From: JAWKRB01 sp041389885
GTDB lineage: Bacteria; Myxococcota_A; Polyangia; Polyangiales; Ga0077539
Direction of reading: 5' to 3'
Assembly (NCBI GenBank): GCA_041389885.1
Contig: JAWKRB010000038.1
Coordinates: 1 to 64,000, forward strand
Length of the DNA stretch: 64,000 bases
Shown here: positions 1-7,885 of the stretch, piece by piece
Layout: each line of letters opens with the position of its first letter
Numbering within the stretch: the stretch's first letter is position 1
Position numbers and translations under genes: made by a program
Notes under the pieces: generated by a model
Database searches by the model: none
The model's input: only the letters and a program-made list of their open reading frames with translations
What the model was told of the DNA's origin: nothing

Positions 1-63
1 CGTCGCCTCCAGGGGCTCCAGCGGCGTGGCCGCGGAGGTGCTCGCCGGGCGTAACCCGTTGGG
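1..63 (+). repeat. Dispersed repeat, copy C (partial, at window edge)
   Basis: Bases 1-63 align without gaps to the right-hand part of the repeat at 3054-3206. The best-conserved core reads GCGGAGGTGCTCG, followed by a GGGCGTAA(C/T)CCGTTGGG block. About 50 of 63 positions agree by eye. Its left part lies outside the window. It runs straight into the EF-Ts-like remnant. Confidence 0.6.
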
Positions 64-741
64 CTGCTTGTCTCCCATCGCCGAGGTCACCGGCCGCTCG
101 GGCGAGAAGCGCTCGCTCCGCCGCGTGACGGTGTACACGGCCGTGCCCAACGCGGCGCTGCGCACCTATGTTTGCTCCAACGACCGCATCGCGGTGCTGG
201 TCGAGGTCGTGGACTCGTCGGTCACCCCCGCGGCGACGTCGACGACGCCCTCATCGCGAAGCAGCGCGAGGTCTTCTCGGGCCAGATGAACGAGGAGGAC
301 GCGAAGATCCTCAACGAGCCCGCGGCCTTCATCGAGCGCGTGAAGGCGCTGCTCGTGGAGCGCGTGAAGGAGGAGGACGACGATGTTCCGGCCGACCTCG
401 AGGCGGCGGCGCAGGCGCTCGTCACCGAGGACGAGGAGTTCCGCACCAACCGCCAGGGCGACCAGCGCGACGCGGACAAGATTCGCGCCCGCAACCCCCA
501 GGTGCGCGAGAGGATCCTTGAGGGCAACGTCAGCACGTGGCTCACGGAGATCGTGCTCCTCGACCAGACCTCGGTGAAGGAGTCGCGGCCGACCATCGGC
601 CAACTCCCGAAGGCCCTGGGCAATTGCGCCGCCATCACCCGCTTCGCCCGCTTCGAGGTCGGTGAGGGCATTCAGAAGGCACCCACCAAGGGCTTCCCCC
701 ACGAGGGCGTCGAGATGGCGGCCGCCGCGGCGAAGGGCTGA
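2..741 (+). pseudogene. tsf: EF-Ts-like remnant (translation elongation factor Ts), broken
   Basis: Two reading frames together resemble elongation factor Ts, the guanine-nucleotide exchange factor of EF-Tu. In frame 2 (to about base 210), the stretch NDRIAVLVEV matches the EF-Ts 'GRIGVLVEVN' strand. The match then jumps to frame 1 at DVDDALIAKQREV, the family's 'dVd..lVakqRei' helix. It continues to the EF-Ts C-terminal hallmarks ILEGNVSTWLTEIVLLDQ, TIGQL and RFARFEVGEGI, ending at the stop at 739-741. About 60 residues expected between the halves, including the CETDFVAR block, are missing, and the frame changes at about 215-240. An insertion rich in Asp/Glu (about 330-470) is also unusual. 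No start codon lies inside the window. I read it as a decayed or truncated tsf paralogue. A frame-shifted assembly of a real gene is the alternative, but the missing core argues against that. Confidence 0.6.
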
Positions 742-764
742 TCCCGTCACCCTCCCTCCGCGCG

Positions 765-1551
765 GTGAGACCACCGCGCACGGCCCCAGCCGATGCCCCC
801 ACGGTCCGCGACCGCGACACCCTGCTACGGACGCTGCTCCTCGTCGGGGTCGACGCCGCCGTGCGGGGCCTCGCGCTCCTCTGGGCCACCCTGTCCCTCG
901 CGCTCGGGGTCCTCGTCGCCTGGGGCGCCCCCTCGCGCCTCGCCGACTGCGCGCTCACCTTCCACGACACCCTGGGCGAGAGCCCGGGCCCGGTGCTCAA
1001 GGGTGAGCGCCCGGCGTGGCTCCAGTTCGCGATCTCTCCCTTTCGCGCGGTGAGCTGGTGCACGTCACACCTCAAGCGTCGGGGAGACGGCCCCAGCGAG
1101 GTCGCGCCGGACGTGTGGGTCGCGCCGAGACCGCTCCCTCGGGAGATTGAATCCCTTGTGGCACAAGGGGTTATGTCGGTATTGGACCTCACCTCGGAGC
1201 TCCCAACCCTCCCGTCCATGGCCCGCGCGCCCTGGGTCCGCCTCGCGCCCCCCACCCTCGATCGCAGCTCGCCGACCGACGATCAGCGTCGACGATGCCG
1301 CGCGTTGGATCGTCGCGCGGCGCGACCAGGGCCGCGGGGTGTACATCTACGGCGCGTTCGGCCGCGGCGGAAGCGGCGTGCTGGCCCGCGTCGCCCTCCT
1401 CGCGCTGCGGGTCCCCTCCGGTGTGAGGCCCACGCAGCATGGCATGGGGCCGTCGCACCCCGAGGCGCCTCAGCCCTCCTGCTGCGCACACGCCGCCGCG
1501 CCCGCCACCGATTGCGCGGCGTCGCGCACGCCCACATCGGCGCTCACTTGA
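765..1551 (+). pseudogene. Dual-specificity-phosphatase-like membrane protein, frameshifted and catalytically dead
   Basis: The GTG-initiated frame has a hydrophobic N-terminal segment (LLWATLSLALGVLVAWG, about residues 38-54). A phosphatase-type entry follows: DVWVAPRPLP, then VMSVLDLTSE. Near 1286-1292 one surplus base moves the homologous frame, which resumes as VDDAARWI and VYIYGAFGRGGSGVLARVALL. This last stretch occupies the place of the HCxxGxxR(S/T) P-loop of dual-specificity phosphatases. His reads Tyr, the nucleophilic Cys reads Gly, and the Arg reads Gly. The sequence therefore shows both a frameshift and loss of all three catalytic residues. The family call rests on this motif context and domain order. 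Decay of an unused phosphatase gene is the simplest reading. It follows the EF-Ts remnant by 23 bases. Confidence 0.5.
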
Positions 1552-1585
1552 CGGCGGTCGCGGGGAGGGGCTACCGCCCAGCTTC

Positions 1586-3034
1586 ATGCGCTTGCTCATC
1601 GCCTCCGCGGCCCTGGTCGTTGGCGCTTCGGCGTCATCATGCACCGCGCGCACCGGGTCCGCGTTCCCCACAGACGTGGCGTTGGGCGACGACGCGAGCC
1701 TTCGCAGTGACGCGGCGACCGACGACACAAGCGCTGCGGACGATGCGTCCCTGAGCCACGACGCGTCGCCCGCCGACGCTCCGCCGACGCTGGACCTCGG
1801 CGCGGCGGTCGATGCGGTCGTCGCGGCCGACGCCGGAGCCCTCGACGTGGGGGGGCCTCCCCTCGACGCGCCCGCGACCGACGTCGTCGCGCGGTGCACG
1901 CGGGACGGCGACTGCACGGGCGCCACCTTCTGCAACCCCGCGGGCAGCTGCGTCCCCCTCGCGTGCTCACCAGGGAGGACCGAGTGCGTCTCGCCCTCTC
2001 GGGCGCGCGAGTGTGACGGCCGCGGCGCGACCTTCACCGAGCGCGACTGCCCCGGCGGCTGTGTGCTGAACGTCTGCATGACCGCGCCGACGTGTTCCCC
2101 GCCCTCGACCCTGTGCGCCGGGCGATGCGTCAGCACCGCCACCGACGCCGCGCACTGCGGGGCCTGCGGCCGTGCCTGCGCCGCGGAGCAGCGCTGCGTG
2201 GCCGGCGTGTGCGCGAACGCCGGCGCCGAGGACTTCGCGGTCGGGTCGATCACCGGCAACTCGTGCCAGACCGTGAGCGACCTCGCCGACACAGGCGACG
2301 ACCGCGGCGGCATCGCCATCGCCGGAGGTCGCCTCATCTACAACGGTGACCTCCGCTCCGGAGGCCGCTCCGCCGACGACCTCGCCGGCTTCATGGGCTA
2401 CGCCACCACGCACGACGCGATGATCTCGGACCTGTCGAACGAGGTCGTCTACCTCGCGCGCAACGCCGAGGGCGTGGAGTTCGGCGGGAGCACCGGGGCG
2501 GCGCCGGTGCCGTTCACCATCACCCAGCTCGCGCGCCTCGACCCGGCGACCGGAGGCTCTGCCGGCACCCCCATCACCCTGCGCTCCCCCGTGGTGATCT
2601 ACCACGACGCGGGGTTCTTCTCGGGGTGGGGCTTCGGGATCATCTACTCGGGCAACAGCACCTCTGGGATGCGACGCACGTGGTACGTCGTGAGCTTCGC
2701 CGACGGCGCGGTCACCTCGCTGCCAGGCATCACTGGCGGGATCGCCCACCACGTGTGCGAGAACGGCGCGTGGTGGGGCGTCGCAGAGCGCGTGGGCGGC
2801 GAGTACCGCGTCGTGCACGTGCGCAACAACACCACCATCGGTCGCACTCGCGTACCAGAGTCCACCAGCGAGGTCATCGCGACCTTCACCGACCTCGCCG
2901 ACATCTGCTCCATCACCGCGTCGCCGCGTCGCGGGCGGTGGTACTTTCACCACGAGGACACATCCGATTTCGCCCCCGAGGGGGTCGAAGTCACCGGGCA
3001 CTGCCGGGCCACCTTCACGTCACCCTCCCCGTAA
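1586..3034 (+). CDS. Asp-rich-tether lipoprotein with Cys-rich module and unknown C-terminal domain
   Basis: The ATG at 1586 is preceded by a GGGGAGGGG tract and gives a 482-residue protein. Residues 1-19 form a lipoprotein signal ending in the lipobox-like ASSC. Residues about 25-105 are a low-complexity tether dominated by Asp, Ala and Val. One Cys-rich module follows (about 107-215), including the CGACGRAC signature common in myxobacterial surface proteins. The remaining 260 residues are a soluble domain of alternating short strands (LIYNGDL, VVYLAR, WYVVSFADG, YRVVHVRNN). This looks like a beta-propeller or beta-sandwich, but I cannot name the family. Expected location is the outer membrane or cell surface. 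It runs convergently toward another tethered lipoprotein, with the dispersed repeat between them. Confidence 0.8.
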   Translation: MRLLIASAALVVGASASSCTARTGSAFPTDVALGDDASLRSDAATDDTSAADDASLSHDASPADAPPTLDLGAAVDAVVAADAGALDVGGPPLDAPATDVVARCTRDGDCTGATFCNPAGSCVPLACSPGRTECVSPSRARECDGRGATFTERDCPGGCVLNVCMTAPTCSPPSTLCAGRCVSTATDAAHCGACGRACAAEQRCVAGVCANAGAEDFAVGSITGNSCQTVSDLADTGDDRGGIAIAGGRLIYNGDLRSGGRSADDLAGFMGYATTHDAMISDLSNEVVYLARNAEGVEFGGSTGAAPVPFTITQLARLDPATGGSAGTPITLRSPVVIYHDAGFFSGWGFGIIYSGNSTSGMRRTWYVVSFADGAVTSLPGITGGIAHHVCENGAWWGVAERVGGEYRVVHVRNNTTIGRTRVPESTSEVIATFTDLADICSITASPRRGRWYFHHEDTSDFAPEGVEVTGHCRATFTSPSP

Positions 3035-3053
3035 ACGCCCCACGCCAGGACCC

Positions 3054-3206
3054 GCGAGGCAGTGGTCGCGTCTCGACGTGGCGCGGATCCGTCGTGAGTG
3101 TGCGTACAGGGAGGGCGAACTCGCTTCGCACAAGGGGAATTTCGTTGCCCTCAGGGGCGCGAAGAGCGTGGTCGCGGAGGTGCTCGTCGGGCGTAATCCG
3201 TTGGGT
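3054..3206 (+). repeat. Dispersed repeat, copy A (longest copy)
   Basis: About 135 bases starting at GCGAGG(C/A)AGTGGTCGCG match 8430-8563 with roughly nine substitutions and no gaps. The last ~60 bases also match window positions 1-63. It fills the gap between two convergent genes (stop at 3034, stop at 3229). Within it, CGCTTCGC and a near-complement GCGAAGAG flank a loop containing AAGGGGAATTTCG, so an RNA stem-loop is possible. One frame through it is open (RECAYREGELASHKGNF). The substitutions between copies are spread over all codon positions, so coding is not supported. Confidence 0.75.
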
Positions 3207-3228
3207 GACGGGACCTCCCCCGCGGCGA

Positions 3229-4143
3229 TCACGGGCCGGGCAGACCGGTGCAGCCGGCGCGGATCCCCATGCCGGGGATGTCGCTGCAGGACGGCAGGTA
3301 GCCGTTGCAGTACGCCACGCGGATGCACTCGCAGGTCGGTGTGGCCTGGCAGCGCTGGCCGAAGGGCACGCAGAAGCCCGGCGGGCGCGTGAGCTGGCAG
3401 AACTCGGTGCGCCCGTCGCACTCGGTGTCGCCGCAGAACACACCCCGGTAGGGCCCGAGGTCGGCGGGCACCTGCGCGTCGACCCGCATCGCAGCATCCA
3501 CCGCGGCGTCGATGGGCGTGGACACGTCCACGGGTGCACCGAGGTCGGTCGGGGGCGGAACATCCTGGGGGCTCCCGGCGTCGAGGCACGCACCGCGCGC
3601 GCGCCACGGGCGATTGGGGAGGCACGCGTCGGCGCGCTGCACCGTCACGCCGTCGCACCCGCAGTACTGCGGCGCCACGGGCTGGATCTGACAGCCCGCG
3701 TTGCGACACGTCCCGGCGGTCTCGCCGCAGCCCTGCGCGAACTCGCAGACATAGCCCGTGGGACACTGCCCGCCGGGCGCGCAGGGCGTGCCGTCTGCGT
3801 CGGGCACAGACACCCCATCACGCGGGACCACCACGTCGAGCTGGACCACCACGTCGGGCGGGACCACCACGTCGGGCGGGACCACCACGTCGGGCGGGAC
3901 CACCACGTCGGGCGGGACCACCACGTCGGGCGGGACCACCACGTCGGGTGAAGGCACATCGAAGGCTCCGCCGTCGGTCGACACATCGCGTTGCGGCGCA
4001 GGCACATCGGTCACAGCAACGTCTGGCATCGCGGCGTCGGGCAGCGCGCCGCTGTCGTCGGTGCCGAGGATCACCCTTGGCTCACACCCGAGCGCCACCA
4101 CGCTCGCCAGCACTCCCCACCGCGCGGGGTGTCGCATCCTCAT
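3229..4143 (-). CDS. Lipoprotein with PPDVVV-repeat tether and two Cys-rich modules
   Basis: This is a 304-residue protein starting at an ATG preceded by GGAGG at five-base spacing. The signal peptide ends in VALGC, a lipobox. Residues about 25-120 form a tether: Asp/Ala/Val-rich, then several tandem PPDVVV hexapeptides encoded by an 18-bp DNA repeat. A first Cys-rich segment (about 125-185; CAPGGQCPTGYVC, then QYCGCDGVTV) resembles a Kazal/follistatin-like fold by spacing. A second Asp-rich linker and a second Cys-rich segment (about 230-300) complete the protein. No catalytic motif is visible. It is probably a surface-displayed adhesive or binding protein. The repeat tract is the kind of sequence that changes length between strains. 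Confidence 0.75.
   Translation of the reverse strand: MRMRHPARWGVLASVVALGCEPRVILGTDDSGALPDAAMPDVAVTDVPAPQRDVSTDGGAFDVPSPDVVVPPDVVVPPDVVVPPDVVVPPDVVVPPDVVVQLDVVVPRDGVSVPDADGTPCAPGGQCPTGYVCEFAQGCGETAGTCRNAGCQIQPVAPQYCGCDGVTVQRADACLPNRPWRARGACLDAGSPQDVPPPTDLGAPVDVSTPIDAAVDAAMRVDAQVPADLGPYRGVFCGDTECDGRTEFCQLTRPPGFCVPFGQRCQATPTCECIRVAYCNGYLPSCSDIPGMGIRAGCTGLPGP
3823..3951 (-). repeat. 18-bp tandem repeat encoding PPDVVV
   Basis: Seven or so consecutive units of GGGACCACCACGTCGGGC (plus-strand reading), the first two slightly diverged, lie in frame inside the lipoprotein gene at 3229-4143. Unit length is a multiple of three, so gain or loss of units changes tether length without breaking the frame. 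Confidence 0.9.
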
Positions 4144-4200
4144 CTCGTCCTCCAGTCTCGAACCGCGCCGTGCAGCGAGGGTCGCGGATCCGTGACGGAA

Positions 4201-5019
4201 TCAACGCGGCGGGATCAGCGACGCGCATCGATCCCGCACGCCCGCGGCCAGCGGAGAGTCTCCGTGGCGCGCGAGGTACTCTCTCACCTCCCCCGTCCCG
4301 GCGATGCCTTCGGCGCAGCGTGCGATGAGCGTCGCGCCCGATCGCTCGGCCGCGCGAGGGGCATCGGGGTGCTCCGCGGCGAATCGCTCCAGGCGAAGGA
4401 GGGCGCCCCGGGCGTCTCCCGCGCGAAGCAACGCGCGGGCCTCGGCCAGCACCAGCAGCTCGGGCGGCAGCGCCGCGTTGTGGTCCGAGGGCGTCGTGTG
4501 TCCGCTCCCTGAGGCGGGTGCGAGGGAGGGCGCGGGCGAGGGCGCGGGCACGGGCGCCAACACCTCGGGCGGCGGCGGTGCGGGCGGCGGCGGTGCGGGC
4601 AGCGGAGGTACGGGCTCCGCGAGGATCGCGCGCGGGCGACGACGCACGGCGGGCGGCGGCGCCGGCAAGGGCGCGGGATGGGGCGTGCGGTCGGTCCGAA
4701 GGTCGCGCGCGGGCGGTGGCGGGCGCGGCGGCGCGGGCGGTGGGCTCGACACGACCGCCGCGGCGACGGGGCGACGCGCGGGCGGTGGGCGACGAGGCGC
4801 GAGCAAGCCCACGCCGACGGCCACCACCAATGCGCCGATCCCACCCACCACGGGGGCCGAGAGCGTCGCCGCAGGGCTCGTCGACGTCGTCGGGGGCGGC
4901 GGCGGGGCGACCTGCGCCATCAGGGCCGCGCGGATGCGCGCGCGGTCGGAGGCGGTGGGCCCCTCGGCCTCGCGCGCGGCGGTGACGAGCGCATCGAGCT
5001 CTTCGCGCCGGGTCCTCAT
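4201..5019 (-). CDS. Membrane partner of the ECF sigma factor (putative anti-sigma-like regulator)
   Basis: This 272-residue protein has its ATG overlapping the sigma-factor stop by four bases (ATGA), so the two are translationally coupled. Residues 1-45 are a cytosolic, charged segment. A transmembrane helix follows (VVGGIGALVVAVGVGLLA, about 62-80), then a long Pro/Ala-rich periplasmic stalk (about 85-185). The C-terminal domain (about 190-272) has a TPR-like helical pair (LLVLAEARALLRAGDARGA, then ERFAAEHPDAPRA). The position and topology fit an anti-sigma or sigma-modulating protein. The classical zinc anti-sigma motif HxxxCxxC is absent, so the regulatory role is inferred from context only. 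Confidence 0.7.
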   Translation of the reverse strand: MRTRREELDALVTAAREAEGPTASDRARIRAALMAQVAPPPPPTTSTSPAATLSAPVVGGIGALVVAVGVGLLAPRRPPPARRPVAAAVVSSPPPAPPRPPPPARDLRTDRTPHPAPLPAPPPAVRRRPRAILAEPVPPLPAPPPPAPPPPEVLAPVPAPSPAPSLAPASGSGHTTPSDHNAALPPELLVLAEARALLRAGDARGALLRLERFAAEHPDAPRAAERSGATLIARCAEGIAGTGEVREYLARHGDSPLAAGVRDRCASLIPPR

Positions 5020-5522
5020 GGCTGCTCCCTCCGCGCCGCGCGCAGGCGGGCGATGCTCTTCTCCATCTTCGCGCGGGCCGCGCGCAGCCGCGCGTAGGCG
5101 GTGTTCACGTTGAGCCCGAGCATCTGCGCGGCCTCGGGCATCGGGATCTGCTCCAGCTCGGCGAGCACGAAGACCTCGCGGCGCTCGTCGTCGAGCTCGT
5201 CGAGCAGCGCGTAGAGCGTGCGCATGGCCTCGGCGCGCTCGAGGCGGTCGTGGGCCGTGCGCGGGTCCACCGCGTCGGGCGCGCCCTTCGCGTCGAGGCG
5301 CTCTCGCCGAGACGGTCGGTGGTCGCGCGCCACGCGGCGCACGATGCCGTAGAGCCACGCGCGAACGGTGCCTCGCCCCTCGAAGTCCGCGGCGCGTCGA
5401 TGGGCCACGAGAAAGACCTCCTGCACGGCGTCGTCGAGGGCGGCCTCGGCCACCCCGAGGCGGCGGGCGATGCGCCACACGAAGTCGACGTGCGTGTCGT
5501 AGAGCACCTCGAAGGAGGGCAT
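5016..5522 (-). CDS. ECF-family RNA polymerase sigma factor
   Basis: This 168-residue protein has region 2 at about residues 7-70 (YDTHVDFVWRIARRLG, then DAVQEVFLVAHRR). Region 4 lies at about 103-160 (LDELDDERREVFVLAELEQ, then MLGLNVNTAYARLRAAR). The spacing, small size and absence of regions 1 and 3 are typical of extracytoplasmic-function sigma factors. I chose the ATG at 5522. A GTG one codon upstream is possible but adds only one residue. The downstream gene overlaps by ATGA. The gene upstream in the same direction encodes an exported protein and may be a target or a sensor partner. No convincing -35/-10 pair was found in the 98-base gap upstream. Confidence 0.9.
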   Translation of the reverse strand: MPSFEVLYDTHVDFVWRIARRLGVAEAALDDAVQEVFLVAHRRAADFEGRGTVRAWLYGIVRRVARDHRPSRRERLDAKGAPDAVDPRTAHDRLERAEAMRTLYALLDELDDERREVFVLAELEQIPMPEAAQMLGLNVNTAYARLRAARAKMEKSIARLRAARREQP

Positions 5523-5620
5523 CACGTCGACCCCTGGGGGATCACGTCGGGGTGGCAGCGCGTCGGGAGACAACAGGGGCTCGTTGACACCGCGGTGCAG
5601 CGGCGACGCGCGATCCGTGA

Positions 5621-6574
5621 TCAAAAGTGCACGTCCACGGCGAGGTCCCCCACGACCCCGACGGCCGCCGACTGATGCACCGCGCCGACGCCTTCCAGCA
5701 CGAACGCCGCGCGGCGCAGAGGCACCCGCGCGACGACCGCGACCGCGAGGTGCACGGGGCCCCACAGCGCGAGGTCCAACGCGCCGCCGCCGCGCGCCGC
5801 GACCCACGGCTCCCACGTCGACGCGGGGTCGCTCACGCCGTAGCCCTCCGCGTGAATCACGCCGGCCTCGACGCCCGCGCAGGGCCCCGCGCGCCAACGA
5901 CCGCGCCCCCAGCGCGCGCACACCGACAGCGCCGCGCTCCAGGCCTCGAAGCGGCCGCCGCGGCGAGCGTCGAGGGGCGCGTCCTGCGCGGGGAGCCACG
6001 TGGCGTCGAGGCGGAGCGACCACCGCGAGGCCCCGAGACCGAGCGCGAGCGCAGGACCGATGGCGAGAGAGGGCGAGAGGCCGACGTCGACCCGCAGTCC
6101 GAGGCCCACGCTCGCCCAGCGGCGAGCGGTGCGGGGAGGCGGTGGGGGTGCAGGGGGTGGCGGCGGCGGCGGCGGCGCGGGGGCGCCCTCGGGCTGCACG
6201 GTCCAGGCGAGGAGCAACGCAGCGGTCTCGGCGAGCTCCACGCAGCGCGGCGCGGAGAGCGTCTGCGAGGAGGTCATGCCCTCGTTCTCGGCGCGCACCG
6301 CGGCGACGAAGCCGGTCCCGTCAGGGCGCACGGTGAGATCCCAGCGCACGCGGGCCCGTCGCTGCGGCGCGGCGCCCACGAGGACGGCCACGCGCGCGCG
6401 CACGGCGGCGGCGGTGGGGCAGACCGCAGGCGCGTCCCAACGGAGCGACCATGACGGGAGCGACTGGGAGGCTGCCTCTGCGGCGTAGCCCAACAGCGCG
6501 GCGCTCATGAGCGCGACGCGGCAGGGGCGTGGGCGAGGCGGGCGCGAAGCAAGCGACACGGCGACGGAGCGCAC
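5621..6574 (-). CDS. Exported Pro-rich protein with probable outer-membrane beta-barrel-like C-terminus
   Basis: This 317-residue protein has a GTG start giving a basic N-region and the hydrophobic stretch VALMSAALLGYAAEAAS, a signal peptide. The internal ATG at residue 23 would leave no charged N-region. Residues about 40-125 form a small domain. A run of prolines with alanine (about 130-148) links to a C-terminal half rich in alternating strands (VGLGLRVDVGLS, LRLDATWLP, VHLAVAVVARVP, ending VVGDLAVDVHF). The terminal aromatic residue and strand pattern suggest a beta-barrel or barrel-like fold. It lies 98 bases upstream of the ECF sigma gene on the same strand. Function is unknown. Confidence 0.7.
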   Translation of the reverse strand: MRSVAVSLASRPPRPRPCRVALMSAALLGYAAEAASQSLPSWSLRWDAPAVCPTAAAVRARVAVLVGAAPQRRARVRWDLTVRPDGTGFVAAVRAENEGMTSSQTLSAPRCVELAETAALLLAWTVQPEGAPAPPPPPPPPAPPPPPRTARRWASVGLGLRVDVGLSPSLAIGPALALGLGASRWSLRLDATWLPAQDAPLDARRGGRFEAWSAALSVCARWGRGRWRAGPCAGVEAGVIHAEGYGVSDPASTWEPWVAARGGGALDLALWGPVHLAVAVVARVPLRRAAFVLEGVGAVHQSAAVGVVGDLAVDVHF

Positions 6575-6613
6575 GAGAGCACGGACCGGCGGATCCGCAA
6601 ACCCCCATCGGGC

Positions 6614-6796
6614 TCAGCGGCGGCGCTTCTTCGCGGGGGCGGCGCGTGCGCGCTGGCGCCGCGGCCGAGGCAGGAGCGAGAGGGCGACGTCGATGACCTC
6701 GGCCACCGTCGTCGGCGGCGCAGTGAGATAGCCCCGCACGACCTCGGGGGCGAGACCGGGAGAGCGCGGATCGACGCCGGGGACCGCGGAGCTCAT
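6614..6796 (-). CDS. Small basic-tailed protein, hypothetical
   Basis: A 60-codon frame encodes a peptide with one predicted amphipathic helix (TTVAEVIDVALSLLPR) and a strongly basic C-terminus (AKKRRR). No good Shine-Dalgarno sequence precedes its ATG. Its position just upstream of the exported protein gene, on the same strand with 39 bases between, is compatible with a leading small gene. Coding is uncertain, but composition is closer to a protein than its antisense shadows. Confidence 0.35.
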   Translation of the reverse strand: MSSAVPGVDPRSPGLAPEVVRGYLTAPPTTVAEVIDVALSLLPRPRRQRARAAPAKKRRR

Positions 6797-6931
6797 CGCC
6801 AGGGGCTCGCGCGGATCTCGTCCTCCTCGCGACGATGGTACCCCGGAGGGAACCGAACCGGGATTCTGATCCGCCCAGTCCCTGGAGCGTCGCGGTGCTC
6901 GGGCGCTGAGCGGTCGCGCCCTCGCCTCCCC

Positions 6932-7816
6932 TCAGCGCGCGTCGCACTCCGCTGTCGCGTAGCGCGCCTGCGCCGCGCGGACCACCGACGCCTCGTCGCG
7001 GTTCACCGGGACGCTCGCGCCGTCACGGAGATGCACGCACCGCCCCTCGACCGAAACGACCTCGCTCCACGAGATGCGTCGCGCCTCAGCGGGACCTACC
7101 CTGAGCCCCTCCCGCGTGAGCTCGATGGCCCCCCGCGCATGGAGCCGCCAGGACGTGCGCAGCCCCGAGCCCAGCGAGGCGAGGCCCCCCACGAACAGCA
7201 CGACGGCGGCCACGCACCACAGCGCGCGCGAGACATCTCGGTACACGAACCAACCGAGCAGCAGCATCGAGCCGGCGAGGAGCGCCAGCAGCGCGAAGAG
7301 CCCGAGGTAGGCGAGGTCTGCGATGAGACCGCGGAGGCCCGATGGACGCGCGGGCGCCAGCACGATGGGCGCGTCGGTGACCGGGAGCGCCCCGGCCTCG
7401 CGATACGGCGCCGCCTCGCGGGCGTGGAGGAGCGCAGCCCGCAGCGCATCGGCCCCGGTCCACGCTTCAGGGAGGAAGGTCACGAAGCCGTCGTCGAGTT
7501 CGATCTCCACGCCTGTCGGCTCGATGACCTCCCGACGACGCAGCGCCCGCACCTGCGCGACCTCGTAGCGCCGCGTGCGCAACAGCCCGACGATGCACAG
7601 CGCTTCGCCTGCGACGGTGATACGCCGACGGGTCTCGAGCCCGAGAGAGACCGCGAAGACGAGCGCCATGTAGAGCCCGAGGTGAAGGCTTGACGCGCGC
7701 TCCAGACGGTCGAGCCGCAGGGCGGTCGCTGCGAAGGTCGCGGCGAACGCGAGCATCGCAGCGCGAAGCCCGAGGGCGTATCGCGCGGTCACGGGAGACT
7801 CCACCGACGCGCTCAT
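6932..7816 (-). CDS. Membrane protein with PH-like soluble segments, hypothetical
   Basis: This 294-residue protein has two pairs of transmembrane helices. The first pair is near the N-terminus (LRAAMLAFAATFAATAL, then LGLYMALVFAVSLGL). The second lies at about residues 170-220 (LAYLGLFALLALLAGSMLLL, then CVAAVVLFVGGLASL). After each pair comes a short strand-rich soluble segment (ITVAGEALCIVGLLRTRRYE and IELTREGLRVGPAEARRISW). That arrangement resembles bacterial PH-domain-like membrane proteins, where the motif is 'I..egl.i.g....r.i.W..V'. The family assignment is inference. No operon partner is evident. Confidence 0.75.
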   Translation of the reverse strand: MSASVESPVTARYALGLRAAMLAFAATFAATALRLDRLERASSLHLGLYMALVFAVSLGLETRRRITVAGEALCIVGLLRTRRYEVAQVRALRRREVIEPTGVEIELDDGFVTFLPEAWTGADALRAALLHAREAAPYREAGALPVTDAPIVLAPARPSGLRGLIADLAYLGLFALLALLAGSMLLLGWFVYRDVSRALWCVAAVVLFVGGLASLGSGLRTSWRLHARGAIELTREGLRVGPAEARRISWSEVVSVEGRCVHLRDGASVPVNRDEASVVRAAQARYATAECDAR

Positions 7817-7885
7817 CGCCCGATCTCACGCCAGCGCGGCGTGCGTGTCGAGCCCCGGCGACATCGATCGCGCCGGAGAATCTCT

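Noticed and set aside
3823..3951. CRISPR-like direct repeats
   Set aside because: The 18-bp units are contiguous without spacers and lie in frame inside a coding region, so it is a minisatellite.
6838..6900. Possible tRNA (GGAACCGAACCGGGATTC-like stretch)
   Set aside because: No cloverleaf, no T-loop GTTCGAATC in either orientation, and arms do not pair.
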